64,000 nt of DNA. Origin: Solwaraspora sp. WMMD792 (GTDB lineage Bacteria; Actinomycetota; Actinomycetes; Mycobacteriales; Micromonosporaceae). Positions within the stretch are counted from its first letter, which is position 1. Every line of letters starts with the position of its first letter. The notes below the pieces were generated by a model. That model worked only from the letters and a program-made list of their open reading frames with translations, made no database searches and was not told the DNA's origin. Location of the stretch: the NCBI RefSeq assembly GCF_029626105.1, contig NZ_JARUBH010000009.1, positions 6,138,001 through 6,202,000 of the forward strand, given 5' to 3'. Shown here piece by piece: positions 26,187-35,319 of the stretch. The position numbers and the translations under genes were made by a program.

Positions 26187-26348
26187 CCGTACGTCCTCCG
26201 GTCGGACCGTTGCGCCCAGGACCGGACAGACGGCCACGGTCGGTACGCCGATACTCCGGCTGTGCCGAGGTGCATCGGTATGGCACGGTAAACCGGCGGA
26301 CTCCTCACCGGCCGGAGGTGTTCCGGTGAGCTGGCACGGGAGGCAGTG

Positions 26349-27797
26349 ATGGACGAAGCTCGGCCCTGGTCGTCGGTGGACCAGGTCGACGGTGGTCAGC
26401 GGCGGGTGCCCGACCAGGTCGACCGGTCCGGATCGGCGCCGCCACCGGCAGAGGAGCTGCCGGCTCCGTTCAGTCCGCCGCCGCCACCACCGGCTGGGGC
26501 GCTGTGGGCGTCGCCGGTCGGCACCGGCTCCAGTGCCGACGTCCCGGTCGTGCCTGGTACGTCTTCCCCGTCGTCGGCGGCCGGGCCGTCGGCTCCGACC
26601 TCGCCGGCTCCGACCTCGCCGGCTCCGACCTCGCCGGCAGCCGGGCCGTCCGCTTCCGCGTCGCCGGCTTCCGCGTCGCCGGCTTCCGCATGGTCGGCGT
26701 TCGCCTTGCCCTGGCAGCCGCCGGCCACGACTGACCAGCAGCCGGCCGATGACCAGCAGCCGGCCGACCATGCCGCGTCGGCGTCCGCAGCCGCCGGGAC
26801 CGAGCCACCCGCCGCGGTGTCGTCGCCTCCGGCGGCCAGCGGGGAGGCCGCGTCGGCCCGTGCCCGCGCCACGGTGGCCGGAGCGCAACGGGTCTCCGCC
26901 AGCGACGTCGGGGCGCTCCGGGTGCCGACCGGCGGGACCCGTGTCTACGGTGCGCGTCGTACCGAGGAGCCCTCGCCCAGCGATCCGGCCCTACCCCCCG
27001 ACCCGGTACAGCCGCCCGCACCTGCGGAACCGCCGGCCGGGCCGACCTCGCCCGAGCCGGAACCCGCCCCGGCCCCGGCTCCGCCGTTGCCGCCTCGGCC
27101 GACCTCACCCGCTCCGGTGCCAGGCCCGTACCCGCCGGGCCCGGGTCCGAACCCACCGGGCCCGACTCCGCCACCGCCGTTCCCGCCGCCAGCCGGGACC
27201 GCGTACCAGATGACCCAGGCGGCCGGCGGGTACACGATCCCACCGGCGGTTCCACCGACGCCGTGGCGCGAGTCACCGCCGACGCCCTGGCACCAGCCAC
27301 CGGCGCCGCCGGAGCCGGTCGTGCCGCCGGAGCCTTCGCCGGCCTATGGGCAGTGGGCACGCAGCACCCCGGCCCCGGCGGCCGGGCGGGTGTACGGGGC
27401 CCGCCGGCCCGACAGCGACACGCCCGGACCCGGCCTGGTCGGTGCTCCCGGCGTACCTTCCCCGGCCGGTGCTCCCGGCGTACCTTCCCAACCTGGTGCG
27501 GCCAACCGGCCAGCGGCCGATCCGACGATGGGTCTGCCGATGGGGGCACCCGGCGGCATGTCCGGCGCGCCCGGCGGTGTGGTGTTCAACCCCGCCGTGG
27601 AGAACTCCGGCTCGCTGACCGGCCACATCCTGGCCCAGGGCTGGGCGGACCTGCCCGAGCGGGAGGACCGCAGTACCACCAAGGTGGTGCTGGCCATGGT
27701 GGTCGGTCTGGCCGTGATGGTGGTGATCGGCATCGTCGCGGTGCTCGCCGTGGGTAACACCTTCACCGACATCTTCGACGGGCTGCTGGGCGGTTGA
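26349..27797 (+). CDS. Pro/Ala-rich protein with a C-terminal membrane helix
   Basis: 482 residues, mostly low-complexity Pro/Ala/Ser, including three perfect repeats of APTSP and two copies of RVYGARR separated by about 140 residues. A single membrane helix (VVLAMVVGLAVMVVIGIVAVLAV) ends the protein, leaving the long disordered part probably in the cytoplasm. GGAGG lies five bases before ATG 26349. No function recognised; the repeated VYGARR may be a short binding motif. Confidence 0.75.
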   Translation: MDEARPWSSVDQVDGGQRRVPDQVDRSGSAPPPAEELPAPFSPPPPPPAGALWASPVGTGSSADVPVVPGTSSPSSAAGPSAPTSPAPTSPAPTSPAAGPSASASPASASPASAWSAFALPWQPPATTDQQPADDQQPADHAASASAAAGTEPPAAVSSPPAASGEAASARARATVAGAQRVSASDVGALRVPTGGTRVYGARRTEEPSPSDPALPPDPVQPPAPAEPPAGPTSPEPEPAPAPAPPLPPRPTSPAPVPGPYPPGPGPNPPGPTPPPPFPPPAGTAYQMTQAAGGYTIPPAVPPTPWRESPPTPWHQPPAPPEPVVPPEPSPAYGQWARSTPAPAAGRVYGARRPDSDTPGPGLVGAPGVPSPAGAPGVPSQPGAANRPAADPTMGLPMGAPGGMSGAPGGVVFNPAVENSGSLTGHILAQGWADLPEREDRSTTKVVLAMVVGLAVMVVIGIVAVLAVGNTFTDIFDGLLGG

Positions 27798-27992
27798 CGC
27801 CGGATCGGCTGAGGTGAGTCGGCCCACCGGTCGGACGGGTCAGGTGGCAGCAGCGCGGCAAACCCGTACACTTGTCACTCGATCATCAACCCGGCGCGCT
27901 ACCGCGTGCTCATGGGCGATCTTGCGGGCGATTCAACGGTGCACACCGGAACGGGCCATTCGCGAAGATCCGCCCCGCTCTGAGAGGTTTTC

Positions 27993-29564
27993 TTGACCAC
28001 CTTCGCTGATCCCAGCACGTTCCCCTCCGTTCTCGACACCGTGCCCGAAGCCGCCGACCTGCCGGCGGAGCCGGCGACCAGCCAGACCGCCGAGCCGGTC
28101 GTCGTGGCCACGGCCGCCGGGCCGGTTGCCGACGAGCCTGACTTCGCGGCGCTCGGGTTGCCCCGGCAACTGGTCCGGACACTCGCCCGGGAGGGCATCA
28201 CCACTCCGTTCGAGATCCAGCGCGCCACCGTGCCCGACGCGTTGGCCGGCCGGGACGTGCTCGGCCGGGGCCAGACCGGCTCCGGCAAGACCCTCGCGTT
28301 CGGCCTACCGTTGCTGGCTCGAATCGCCGACGGCCGCCGGGCCCGCCCACTGCGGCCCCGGGCCCTGATCCTGGTCCCCACCCGCGAGCTGGCGATGCAG
28401 GTCAACGACGCGTTGTTCCCGCTGGGCCGGGCGGTCGGGGTCTTCCTCAAGACGGCGGTCGGCGGCGTCCCGTACGACCGGCAGATCGATTCGCTGCGTC
28501 GCGGTGTGGAGATCATCGTGGCCACCCCGGGGCGGCTCGGTGACCTGATCCAGCGCGGCGTCTGCCAGCTGGACGACATCGAGATCACCGTCCTGGACGA
28601 GGCGGACCAGATGGCCGACATGGGCTTCCTGCCGGAGGTCACCGAGCTGTTGGCCAAGACTCCGGCGGACGCTCAGCGGCTGCTCTTCTCGGCCACCTTG
28701 GACAACGACGTCGACACGCTGGTCCAGCGGTTCATGACCGACCCGGTCACCCATTCCACCGCGCCGGCCACCGCCGCCGTGACCACCATGGACCACCATC
28801 TGCTGCTGATCCCGCCGAGCGACAAGTTCGCCGTGGCCGCTTCGATCGCCGCCCGCTCCGGGCGGACCATGATGTTCGCCCGTACCCAGCTGGGCGTGGA
28901 CCGGCTGGTGGACCAGCTGGCGTCGGTCGGGGTGCGGGCCGGTGCCCTGCACGGCGGCAAGACCCAGCGGGTACGCACCCGTACCCTCGCCGAGTTCAAG
29001 GAAGGGCGGACGAACGTCCTGGTCGCCACCGACGTGGCTGCCCGGGGCATCCACGTCGACGGGGTCTCGCTGGTGGTGCACGTCGACCCGCCGAAGGACC
29101 CCAAGGACTACCTGCACCGGGCGGGGCGGACCGCGCGGGCCGGCGAGTCCGGCGCGGTCGCCACCCTGGTGCTGCCGAAGCAGCGGCGCAGCACCCTGGC
29201 CATGCTGGAAAAGGCCGGGGTGGAGCCGGCCCAGACCCGGGTACGCCGCGGCGACGCCGCGCTGTCCGAGCTGACCGGCGCAACCGAGCCGAGCGGCGTG
29301 CCGATCGTGAACGAGCCGGAGCCGCCCCGGCAGTCCCGCCCGCAGGGGGACCGGTTCCGGCCGGACCGCCCCGACCGCTTCCGGGGGCGGGGCGACCGCT
29401 CCCGGGCCGACGGAGCTGACCGCTTCCGAGGCGACGGCGAGCGGGGTGCGCGCGGTGGTGCCGACCGGGCCGGCCGTGGTGGTGCCGACCGGGCCGGTGG
29501 TGACCGGCGGCGCGGCGGTGGTGACCGGCGCTTCACCGACCGGCGGCCGAGCCGCAGCTACTGA
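27993..29564 (+). CDS. DEAD-box RNA helicase with RG/DR-rich tail
   Basis: 523 residues from TTG after GAGAGG. It carries the Q motif, AxxGxGKT (GQTGSGKT), PTRELAMQ, DEAD (LDEADQM), SAT, and HRAGRTARAG. The C-terminal 90 residues are Arg/Asp/Gly-rich (RFRPDRPDRFRGRGDR-type), a likely RNA-binding extension. Such helicases unwind RNA at low temperature or in ribosome assembly. A leader of more than 100 bases without a gene precedes it, with TACACT at 27867 as a possible -10. Confidence 0.95.
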   Translation: MTTFADPSTFPSVLDTVPEAADLPAEPATSQTAEPVVVATAAGPVADEPDFAALGLPRQLVRTLAREGITTPFEIQRATVPDALAGRDVLGRGQTGSGKTLAFGLPLLARIADGRRARPLRPRALILVPTRELAMQVNDALFPLGRAVGVFLKTAVGGVPYDRQIDSLRRGVEIIVATPGRLGDLIQRGVCQLDDIEITVLDEADQMADMGFLPEVTELLAKTPADAQRLLFSATLDNDVDTLVQRFMTDPVTHSTAPATAAVTTMDHHLLLIPPSDKFAVAASIAARSGRTMMFARTQLGVDRLVDQLASVGVRAGALHGGKTQRVRTRTLAEFKEGRTNVLVATDVAARGIHVDGVSLVVHVDPPKDPKDYLHRAGRTARAGESGAVATLVLPKQRRSTLAMLEKAGVEPAQTRVRRGDAALSELTGATEPSGVPIVNEPEPPRQSRPQGDRFRPDRPDRFRGRGDRSRADGADRFRGDGERGARGGADRAGRGGADRAGGDRRRGGGDRRFTDRRPSRSY

Positions 29565-29645
29565 CCCGCGTGTACTGACCCGCGTGCGTGACCGGCACCG
29601 GCGACCCGCTCCGCGGCGGCTCGTCGGGCCGGTACGGTCGGGAAC

Positions 29646-30266
29646 ATGCCGACGTTGCCGAAATCGATCGTCTGGACGCGGACGGACACCGGCGGTGCCG
29701 ATCAGGTCCTCTTCGACGACCAGCGCGGGCTGACCGCTCGCGGGATGGCGGTGGCGGCGGCGCCGCTGCCGTACAGCTGCCACTACGAACTCACCACCGA
29801 CGAACAGTGGGCCGCCGTCCGGCTCACCGTCACCGTCGAGGGTGCCGGCTGGCTGCGGACCGTACGGATGGAACGGGCGCTCGGCCGGTGGCGGGTGAGC
29901 ACCGCCGAACAGGGTGACCTGGACCGTGCTCTGCGGGCGGCCGGGCGCAGCCCGGTCGGCCTGCCCGGCACCGAGGAACCGGGCCGGCTCGACGCGGCGC
30001 TCGACGTCGATCTGGACGCCGCACCGCTGTTCAACACCCTGCCGATCCGCCGGCTGCGGTTGTCGGACCAGCCGGTCGGGCAGGAGCACCGGCTGGTCGC
30101 GGCCTGGGTCCGGGTGCCGAGCCTGGAGGTGATGCCGATGGAGCAGACCTACACGGTGCTCGGCGCTGACCGGGTCCGGTACCGCAGCGGCAGCTTCACG
30201 GCCGAGGTGACGCTGGATCCGGACGGTTTCGTGCTGCACTACCCGGGGCTGGCGCAGCGCGCCTGA
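29646..30266 (+). CDS. Putative glycolipid-binding-domain protein
   Basis: 206 residues. The beta-rich sequence with LPKSIVWTRTDTGGADQVLF, YELTTDEQWAAVRLTV and FTAEVTLDPDGFVLHYPGL matches the YgiS/PA1994-type glycolipid-binding family. It has no signal peptide. It ends seven bases before the convergent Cds1-like stop. The true ligand is unknown. Confidence 0.75.
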   Translation: MPTLPKSIVWTRTDTGGADQVLFDDQRGLTARGMAVAAAPLPYSCHYELTTDEQWAAVRLTVTVEGAGWLRTVRMERALGRWRVSTAEQGDLDRALRAAGRSPVGLPGTEEPGRLDAALDVDLDAAPLFNTLPIRRLRLSDQPVGQEHRLVAAWVRVPSLEVMPMEQTYTVLGADRVRYRSGSFTAEVTLDPDGFVLHYPGLAQRA

Positions 30267-30272
30267 TCCCGA

Positions 30273-31373
30273 TCAACGCACGTCGGTCGGCCATTCGCCG
30301 GTACGCAGGAACTGCTCGGCCACGGCCCGGTACGGGGCCAGATCGATCCCGTGCCGGGTGAGCCAGTCGGCCGAGTAGTAGCTGGCGGCGTACCGTTCGC
30401 CACTGTCACACAGCAGCGTCACCACCGAGCCCTGCTCGCCGGCGGCCCGCATCTGCGCGATCAGCGCGAACGCACCCCACAGGTTGGTGCCGGTCGACCC
30501 GCCGACCCGCCGACCCAGCAGGTCGCTGGCGATGCGCATGGCGGCGAGTGAGGCGGCGTCCGGGACCTGGATCATGCGGTCCACCACGGACGGCTGGAAG
30601 GACGCTTCGACGGTCGGCCGACCGATCCCCTCGATCATCGACCCCCGGCCGGTCGAGGTCGACCAGTCACCGCTGCACCATGCCGGGTAGAAGGCGGAGT
30701 TCTCCGGGTCGACGACGCAGATCTTGGTGCGGTGCCGCTGGTAGCGGACGTACCGGCCGATGGTGGCGCTGGTGCCGCCGGTGCCGGCACCGACCACGAT
30801 CCAGTGCGGGACCGGGTGCCGTTCCAGCGCCAGCTGGGCGAAGATCGACTCGGCGATGTTGTTGTTGCCCCGCCAGTCGGTGGCCCGTTCGGCGTAGGTG
30901 AACTGGTCCATGAAGTGCCCGCCGAGGTCTTCGGCGAGCCACCGTGCCTCGATCACCACAGCGGCCGGGTCGCGGACCAGGTGAGGGCGGGCGCCGTGGA
31001 ACTCGATCTGGGCGATCTTCTCCGCCGAGGTGCCGGCGGGCATCACCGCCACGAACGGCAGGCCGAGCATCCGGGCGAAGTACGCCTCGGAGATGGCGGT
31101 GGAGCCGGACGACGCCTCGACGATCGTGGTCTGCGGACCGATCCACCCGTTGCACAGGCCGTACAGGAACAACGAGCGGGCCAGCCGGTGCTTGAGTGAA
31201 CCGGTCGGGTGCACCGACTCGTCCTTGAGGTAGAGGTCGATGCCCCAGGACGGGGGGAGTGGGAACGGCAGCAGGTGGGTGTCGGCGGACCGGTTGGCGT
31301 CCGCCTCGACCTTGGCGATCGCGTCGGTCACCCAGGCCCGGCCGGCGTCGTCGTACCGGTCCAGTTGATTCAC
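30273..31373 (-). CDS. PLP-dependent cysteine-synthase-family enzyme, Cds1-like
   Basis: 366 residues. [12 protein letters not shown] holds the PLP Lys, [15 protein letters not shown] the substrate loop and [15 protein letters not shown] the phosphate loop. The long form with [20 protein letters not shown] resembles mycobacterial Cds1, an L-cysteine desulfhydrase releasing H2S, rather than CysK. GTG start. It is 30 bases downstream of the Lrp/AsnC gene and probably co-transcribed with it, suggesting amino-acid-responsive control. Confidence 0.82.
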   Translation of the reverse strand: MNQLDRYDDAGRAWVTDAIAKVEADANRSADTHLLPFPLPPSWGIDLYLKDESVHPTGSLKHRLARSLFLYGLCNGWIGPQTTIVEASSGSTAISEAYFARMLGLPFVAVMPAGTSAEKIAQIEFHGARPHLVRDPAAVVIEARWLAEDLGGHFMDQFTYAERATDWRGNNNIAESIFAQLALERHPVPHWIVVGAGTGGTSATIGRYVRYQRHRTKICVVDPENSAFYPAWCSGDWSTSTGRGSMIEGIGRPTVEASFQPSVVDRMIQVPDAASLAAMRIASDLLGRRVGGSTGTNLWGAFALIAQMRAAGEQGSVVTLLCDSGERYAASYYSADWLTRHGIDLAPYRAVAEQFLRTGEWPTDVR

Positions 31374-31403
31374 TCGCAGACGGTAACAAGTGCAGTCGCC
31401 GAA

Positions 31404-31853
31404 TCACCCGGTCAGGGGGCGGGGCCGATTCTCCCATTTGGTGGACAGCGTGACGCTGGTCCGGGTGTTGGCGATCCCCGGTGTCCGGTTCAGCCGCATG
31501 ATGAGCTGTTCCAGTTCGGCGATGGTGCCGACCCGGGCGAGGCAGAGGAACGACTCGGTGCCGGCCATGAAGTAGCAGGACTCGATCTCCGGCATGTCGC
31601 GCAGCGCGTCGAGCACCGCCTCGGTGTCGGCACCTGAGTCTTCGACCAGTCCGATCAGGGCGGTGACGCCGAGGCCGACCGATTCCGGCTGTACGTCGGC
31701 CCGGTAGCCGCGCAGCACGCCGGAGGTTTCGAGCTTGCCGATCCGTTCGTGTACGGCGGGTGCGGAGAGTCCGACCTGGCGGGCGAGTTCGGCGTAGGAG
31801 AGCCGGGCGTTGCCGCGCAGCAGGTCGACGAGCCGGAGGTCGATGGCGTCCAC
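31404..31853 (-). CDS. Lrp/AsnC-family transcription regulator
   Basis: 149 residues. The HTH is at DLRLVDLLRGNARLSYAELA and VGLSAPAVHERIGKLE, followed by the RAM ligand-binding domain (VLDALRDMPEIESCYFMAG). It is the first gene before the Cds1-like enzyme, so it may sense an amino acid such as cysteine. GTG start; no strong Shine-Dalgarno sequence, so it may be leaderless. Confidence 0.9.
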   Translation of the reverse strand: MDAIDLRLVDLLRGNARLSYAELARQVGLSAPAVHERIGKLETSGVLRGYRADVQPESVGLGVTALIGLVEDSGADTEAVLDALRDMPEIESCYFMAGTESFLCLARVGTIAELEQLIMRLNRTPGIANTRTSVTLSTKWENRPRPLTG

Positions 31854-32189
31854 GGGATGTAGACCCTAGTGCCTGTCGCCCGCCCGGGTGGCCCGCACTG
31901 GTCCGCGCCGCTGGTTGGCGGTCGCCGTGCCGATGGCCTGCGGTCGTCCGGGCCGGTGTCCGCCTCGTTCCGCATCTGGATCCGCTGGTTAACGATCTAG
32001 GGTAAATTACAACATAGGGCGCAAATCCTACCGGGTAACTGCCCAGTTGGGTAGCTTTCCTCATTTCCCGGACACGGCGGTCGGCCGGTGCTCTAATGGC
32101 CGTACGTCTGGCACTACGGCATCTGGCACACGGTCCATCGGGGGGCTGACTGGCCACGCCAGAGCCGTCGTGGACGCGAGGAGGGGACC
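31854..32189. other. Intergenic region between lrp/asnC-like and bldC
   Basis: A divergent 336-bp space. The middle (about 31990-32075) is unusually AT-rich for the genome and contains GGTTAAC, AAATTACAACATAGG and AGCTTTCCTCATTT, so the promoters of both genes probably lie here. No open frame with a good start was found. Confidence 0.5.
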
Positions 32190-32450
32190 GTGGACACTGG
32201 AGATCGTCTGCTGACGCCGGGCGAGGTGGCCGCGCTGTTCCGTGTCGACCCGAAGACCGTCACACGATGGGCAGCGGCCGGCCGGATCGGCAGTATCCGA
32301 ACTCCCGGAGGCCATCGTCGGTTCCGGGAGTCCGAGGTGCGTGCGCTACTCGAGGGCGAAGGCGTGCTGGAGGAGATGCAGGCGGAAAGCGCGGAGACCA
32401 CCCGGCCCCGGCACACCGAGAACGGATCAGGAGCAGCCGGGCCGTACTGA
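32190..32450 (+). CDS. bldC: BldC, MerR-like single-HTH developmental regulator
   Basis: 86 residues from GTG after GAGGGGACC. LLTPGEVAALFRVDPKTVTRWAAAGRIGSIRTPGGHRRFRE is the near-invariant BldC winged HTH core. Streptomyces BldC is about 68 residues; this one has a longer C-terminal tail. BldC binds head-to-tail on direct repeats and holds back early sporulation. It supports an actinomycete with a developmental cycle. The gene is followed directly by a 15-bp tandem repeat. Confidence 0.96.
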   Translation: MDTGDRLLTPGEVAALFRVDPKTVTRWAAAGRIGSIRTPGGHRRFRESEVRALLEGEGVLEEMQAESAETTRPRHTENGSGAAGPY

Positions 32451-32545
32451 CGCCGGCCGCACTGACACCGGCCGCACTGACACCGGCCGCACTGACACCG
32501 GCCGCACTGACACCGGCCGCACTGACACCGGCCGCACTGAGCCGG
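32441..32545. repeat. 15-bp minisatellite after bldC
   Basis: Unit GCCGCACTGACACCG. Five perfect copies occupy 32456-32530, with a degenerate copy on each side (32441-32455 and 32531-32545). The array begins inside the last codons of bldC and ends four bases before the convergent ubiX stop. Confidence 0.95.
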
Positions 32546-32548
32546 TGG

Positions 32549-33178
32549 TCACGGCCGGTCCGCGCCCAACTCGCCGGACCACCGCCGGAACAGATCGTGC
32601 GGTACGCCGAGCGCGTCCAGCACCTTGCCGGCGACGAAATCGACCAACTGGGCGGCGCTGGCCTCGGCACCCGCACCGTAGAAGCCCGGACTGGCCGGCA
32701 GCACCACCGCCCCCGCATCGTGCAGGGCGAGCAGGTGCTCCAGGTGACTGCGGGTCACCGGGGTCTCCCGGGGGACCAGCACGACCGGCCGGCGTTCCTT
32801 GAGGTTCACCTCGGCGGCCCGCTGCAGCAGGTCCTTGGACAGCCCGATGGCGATGCCGGCGCAGGCGGCCGTGCTGGCCGGTACGACCACCATCCCGCGT
32901 ACCTGGTACGAGCCGCTGCTCGGCCCGGCGGCGAGATCACCCGCCGGCCAGAACCGTACGTCCGCGTCGTCCAGCCCACGGCCGAGCCAGCGGGCCAGGT
33001 CGGCGCGCCAGTGGCTGTCCCGCAGCGGCGCGCCCGTCTCGTCGAGCAGGGTGAGCCGGGCCGCGCGGGACACCACCAGGTCGACTGGATGGCCGGCGTC
33101 GAGCAGCGCGCGGAGCACCGCGGCCGGGTACGGCGTACCGGACGCCCCGGAGACGCCGATCACCCATGGTCTTCTCAT
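32549..33178 (-). CDS. ubiX: UbiX-type flavin prenyltransferase
   Basis: 209 residues. VIGVSGASGTPYPAAVLRAL binds FMN, and ACAGIAIGLSKDLLQRAAEV with KERRPVVLVPRETP is the UbiX signature. The enzyme makes prenylated FMN for the UbiD decarboxylase encoded at 35.3-36.8 kb, here for the late steps of futalosine menaquinone synthesis. It is separated from those genes by a terpene synthase on the opposite strand. Confidence 0.94.
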   Translation of the reverse strand: MRRPWVIGVSGASGTPYPAAVLRALLDAGHPVDLVVSRAARLTLLDETGAPLRDSHWRADLARWLGRGLDDADVRFWPAGDLAAGPSSGSYQVRGMVVVPASTAACAGIAIGLSKDLLQRAAEVNLKERRPVVLVPRETPVTRSHLEHLLALHDAGAVVLPASPGFYGAGAEASAAQLVDFVAGKVLDALGVPHDLFRRWSGELGADRP

Positions 33179-33289
33179 CGAGATCCCTGTTCGCGTGGCT
33201 GGTCGCGGGCTGTCGCCGGTGCCCGGTCACCCCATAGGGTAAGACGACCCGCCTTACGGACACATTGGCAGCAACTTCGCAGGCAGCCC

Positions 33290-34372
33290 ATGGACTCCCG
33301 CAAATCCACCCCGCCGCCGCCCCGCCCCGACGTCCCGGACAACTATGCCTGCCTCGACCAGTCGACCGGCCAACTGCTCGGCGAACTGCTCGTTGCGCTG
33401 CGCGCCGCCTGCCCGCTGTCCGCCGTGCTGTCCCCGTATGCGGCACAGGCCGACGCCTGGCTGCCCGGCTGGCTGCAGCGGTGCGGCCTGCCACCGGGCA
33501 CCGCCACCCACCGTCGGCTCGCCGGGGCCCGGATCGGCCGGTACGCCGCCCGGCTCTATCCGAGCGCACCGGTGGGCCGGCTGCGGGTGCTGACCGCCAT
33601 GTTCGCCTGGTTCTTCCTGCTCGACGACGAGTTCGACGGGGTCGCGGATCCGCAGGAAGGGAGGTTGCGCCGACTCGCCGACGAGGTGCTGGCGGTGCTG
33701 CGCGCAGGTTCGGAACCGGGCAGCGACCAGGAAGTATGCAGCGACCCGGCACCGGGTCCCGACCCGGCCTTTGCCGGGCCGCTGCGCCGGATGCTCGCCG
33801 GTCCGTGGCAGGCCGTACGCCAGTCGATGCCCGACTGGTGGCACCGCCGGTTCGTCGAGGCGGTGGCGGAGCACCTCGACGGAGCGGTACGCGAAGCGGC
33901 GAACAAGGCGACCGGTCACCGGCCCGGCCCGGACGAGTACGTCGAGCTACGCCGGGCCACCTCGGCCGCGCACGTCGCGTACACCTTGATCGAGTACGCG
34001 ACCGGCGACCCGGTGCCCGACGCGGTCTTCCACCACCCCCGGGTACGCGATGTCCGCGTCGCCGGCAACGACCTGCTCTCCTGGTACAACGACCTCTTCT
34101 CGTTGCCCCGCGATCTGGCCACCGCCGGCGGCCACAACCTGGTGGTGGCGGTCGCCGAGGCGCAGCGGGTGCCGATCGGCGACGCGCTGGTCACCGTAGC
34201 GGACCGGTGGCGGGCGGAGATGGCGGCGTTCGGCGGACGCCGGGCCGAGGTGCCGTCGTTCGGGCCGGACCACGACCGGGCGGCGCACGGCCTGCTGACC
34301 GGGGTCGGGTACGCCGTCCGGGGCACCGTCGACTGGTCGTTCGAGAGCGCCCGCTACCGGCAGCGGCGCTGA
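33290..34372 (+). CDS. Class I terpene synthase
   Basis: 360 residues. The metal-binding Asp-rich motif is FFLLDDEFD (Asp112, Asp113, Asp116). The second motif is NDLLSWYND at 260-268: Asn260 and Ser264 fit the NSE triad, but the third ligand is Asp rather than Glu. The C-terminus ends SARYRQRR, matching the RY pair that senses diphosphate. Size and motifs fit a bacterial sesquiterpene-type cyclase acting on farnesyl diphosphate, though chain length cannot be read. It sits opposite to, and inside, the menaquinone gene cluster; 111 bp separate it from divergent ubiX. Confidence 0.88.
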   Translation: MDSRKSTPPPPRPDVPDNYACLDQSTGQLLGELLVALRAACPLSAVLSPYAAQADAWLPGWLQRCGLPPGTATHRRLAGARIGRYAARLYPSAPVGRLRVLTAMFAWFFLLDDEFDGVADPQEGRLRRLADEVLAVLRAGSEPGSDQEVCSDPAPGPDPAFAGPLRRMLAGPWQAVRQSMPDWWHRRFVEAVAEHLDGAVREAANKATGHRPGPDEYVELRRATSAAHVAYTLIEYATGDPVPDAVFHHPRVRDVRVAGNDLLSWYNDLFSLPRDLATAGGHNLVVAVAEAQRVPIGDALVTVADRWRAEMAAFGGRRAEVPSFGPDHDRAAHGLLTGVGYAVRGTVDWSFESARYRQRR

Positions 34373-34392
34373 CCGGCCGGGGCGGTCAACGG

Positions 34393-35319
34393 TCAGCGCA
34401 GACCGAGCCGTACCACCAGGTCGACCAGGGCGAACGCGAACAACGCGATGCCGACGAAGCCGTTGGCGGTGAAGAACGCCCGGTTGACCCGGGACAGATC
34501 GGTCGGTGTCACCACCAGATGCTGGTAGCCGAACGCCACCGCGGTCAACGCCAGCCCGATCCACCACGGCCAGCCGAAGCCGACCAGCAGACCGAACCAT
34601 CCGAACAGGGCGAACGTCACTAGGTGCGCCACCGTCGAGGCGTGCAGCGCGAAGCGTCGACCGTACCGGGCGGGCACGCTGCGTACCCCGATCTCACGGT
34701 CGACCTCGGCGTCCTGGCATGCGTAGATCAGGTCGAACCCGCCGATCCACAGCCCGACCGCCGCGCCGAGCAGGATCGCCGGTCCGGCACCGGCGAAGGT
34801 GCCGGTGACCGCCAGCCAGGCACCGACCGGGCCGACCAGCTGGGCCAGCCCGAGCACCGCGTGCGGCCAGTCGGTGAACCGCTTGGCGTACGGGTAGACC
34901 ACCAGCGGGACCGCCGCCAGCGGGGCGAGCACGAGGCAGAGCGGGTTCAACGCGGCGGCGGCACCGAGGAAGACGACGAGCGCGACCACCGCGCCGGTCC
35001 AGGCCGTCCGGACGCTCACCGCCCCGGTCACCAGTTCCCGTCCGGCGGTACGCGGATTGCGCGCGTCGATGTGCCGGTCGATGATCCGGTTCGCGGCCAT
35101 GGCGAACGTCCGGGCCCCGACCATCGCGACGGTGATCAGCAGCAGGTCGAGCCAGCGGACGCCGCCGTCGAGGCGGGCCATCACGGTCAGCGCGGACAGG
35201 TACGCGAACGGCAGCGCGAAGACCGAGTGCTCGATCGCGACGAGCCGTAGGAAGGCCCGGATCTTGCCGACCGGGGCGGCGGGCGCGCCGGCCGGCCCGG
35301 CGGTGGCTGCGGTGCTCAC
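34393..35319 (-). CDS. mqnP: UbiA-type prenyltransferase, menaquinone (MqnP)
   Basis: 308 residues, GTG start overlapping the UbiD stop as GTGA. Eight or nine helices with the Asp-rich motif MAANRIIDRHIDARNPRTAGR and the second motif DLIYACQDAEVDREIGVRSVP. It attaches the isoprenoid side chain to the naphthalene precursor in the futalosine route. The gene order UbiD-MqnP supports this against a ubiquinone or heme role. Confidence 0.92.
   Translation of the reverse strand: MSTAATAGPAGAPAAPVGKIRAFLRLVAIEHSVFALPFAYLSALTVMARLDGGVRWLDLLLITVAMVGARTFAMAANRIIDRHIDARNPRTAGRELVTGAVSVRTAWTGAVVALVVFLGAAAALNPLCLVLAPLAAVPLVVYPYAKRFTDWPHAVLGLAQLVGPVGAWLAVTGTFAGAGPAILLGAAVGLWIGGFDLIYACQDAEVDREIGVRSVPARYGRRFALHASTVAHLVTFALFGWFGLLVGFGWPWWIGLALTAVAFGYQHLVVTPTDLSRVNRAFFTANGFVGIALFAFALVDLVVRLGLR

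Noticed and set aside
32441-32545. Repeat array considered as a CRISPR
   Set aside because: The 15-bp units are directly abutting with no spacers and there are no cas genes.
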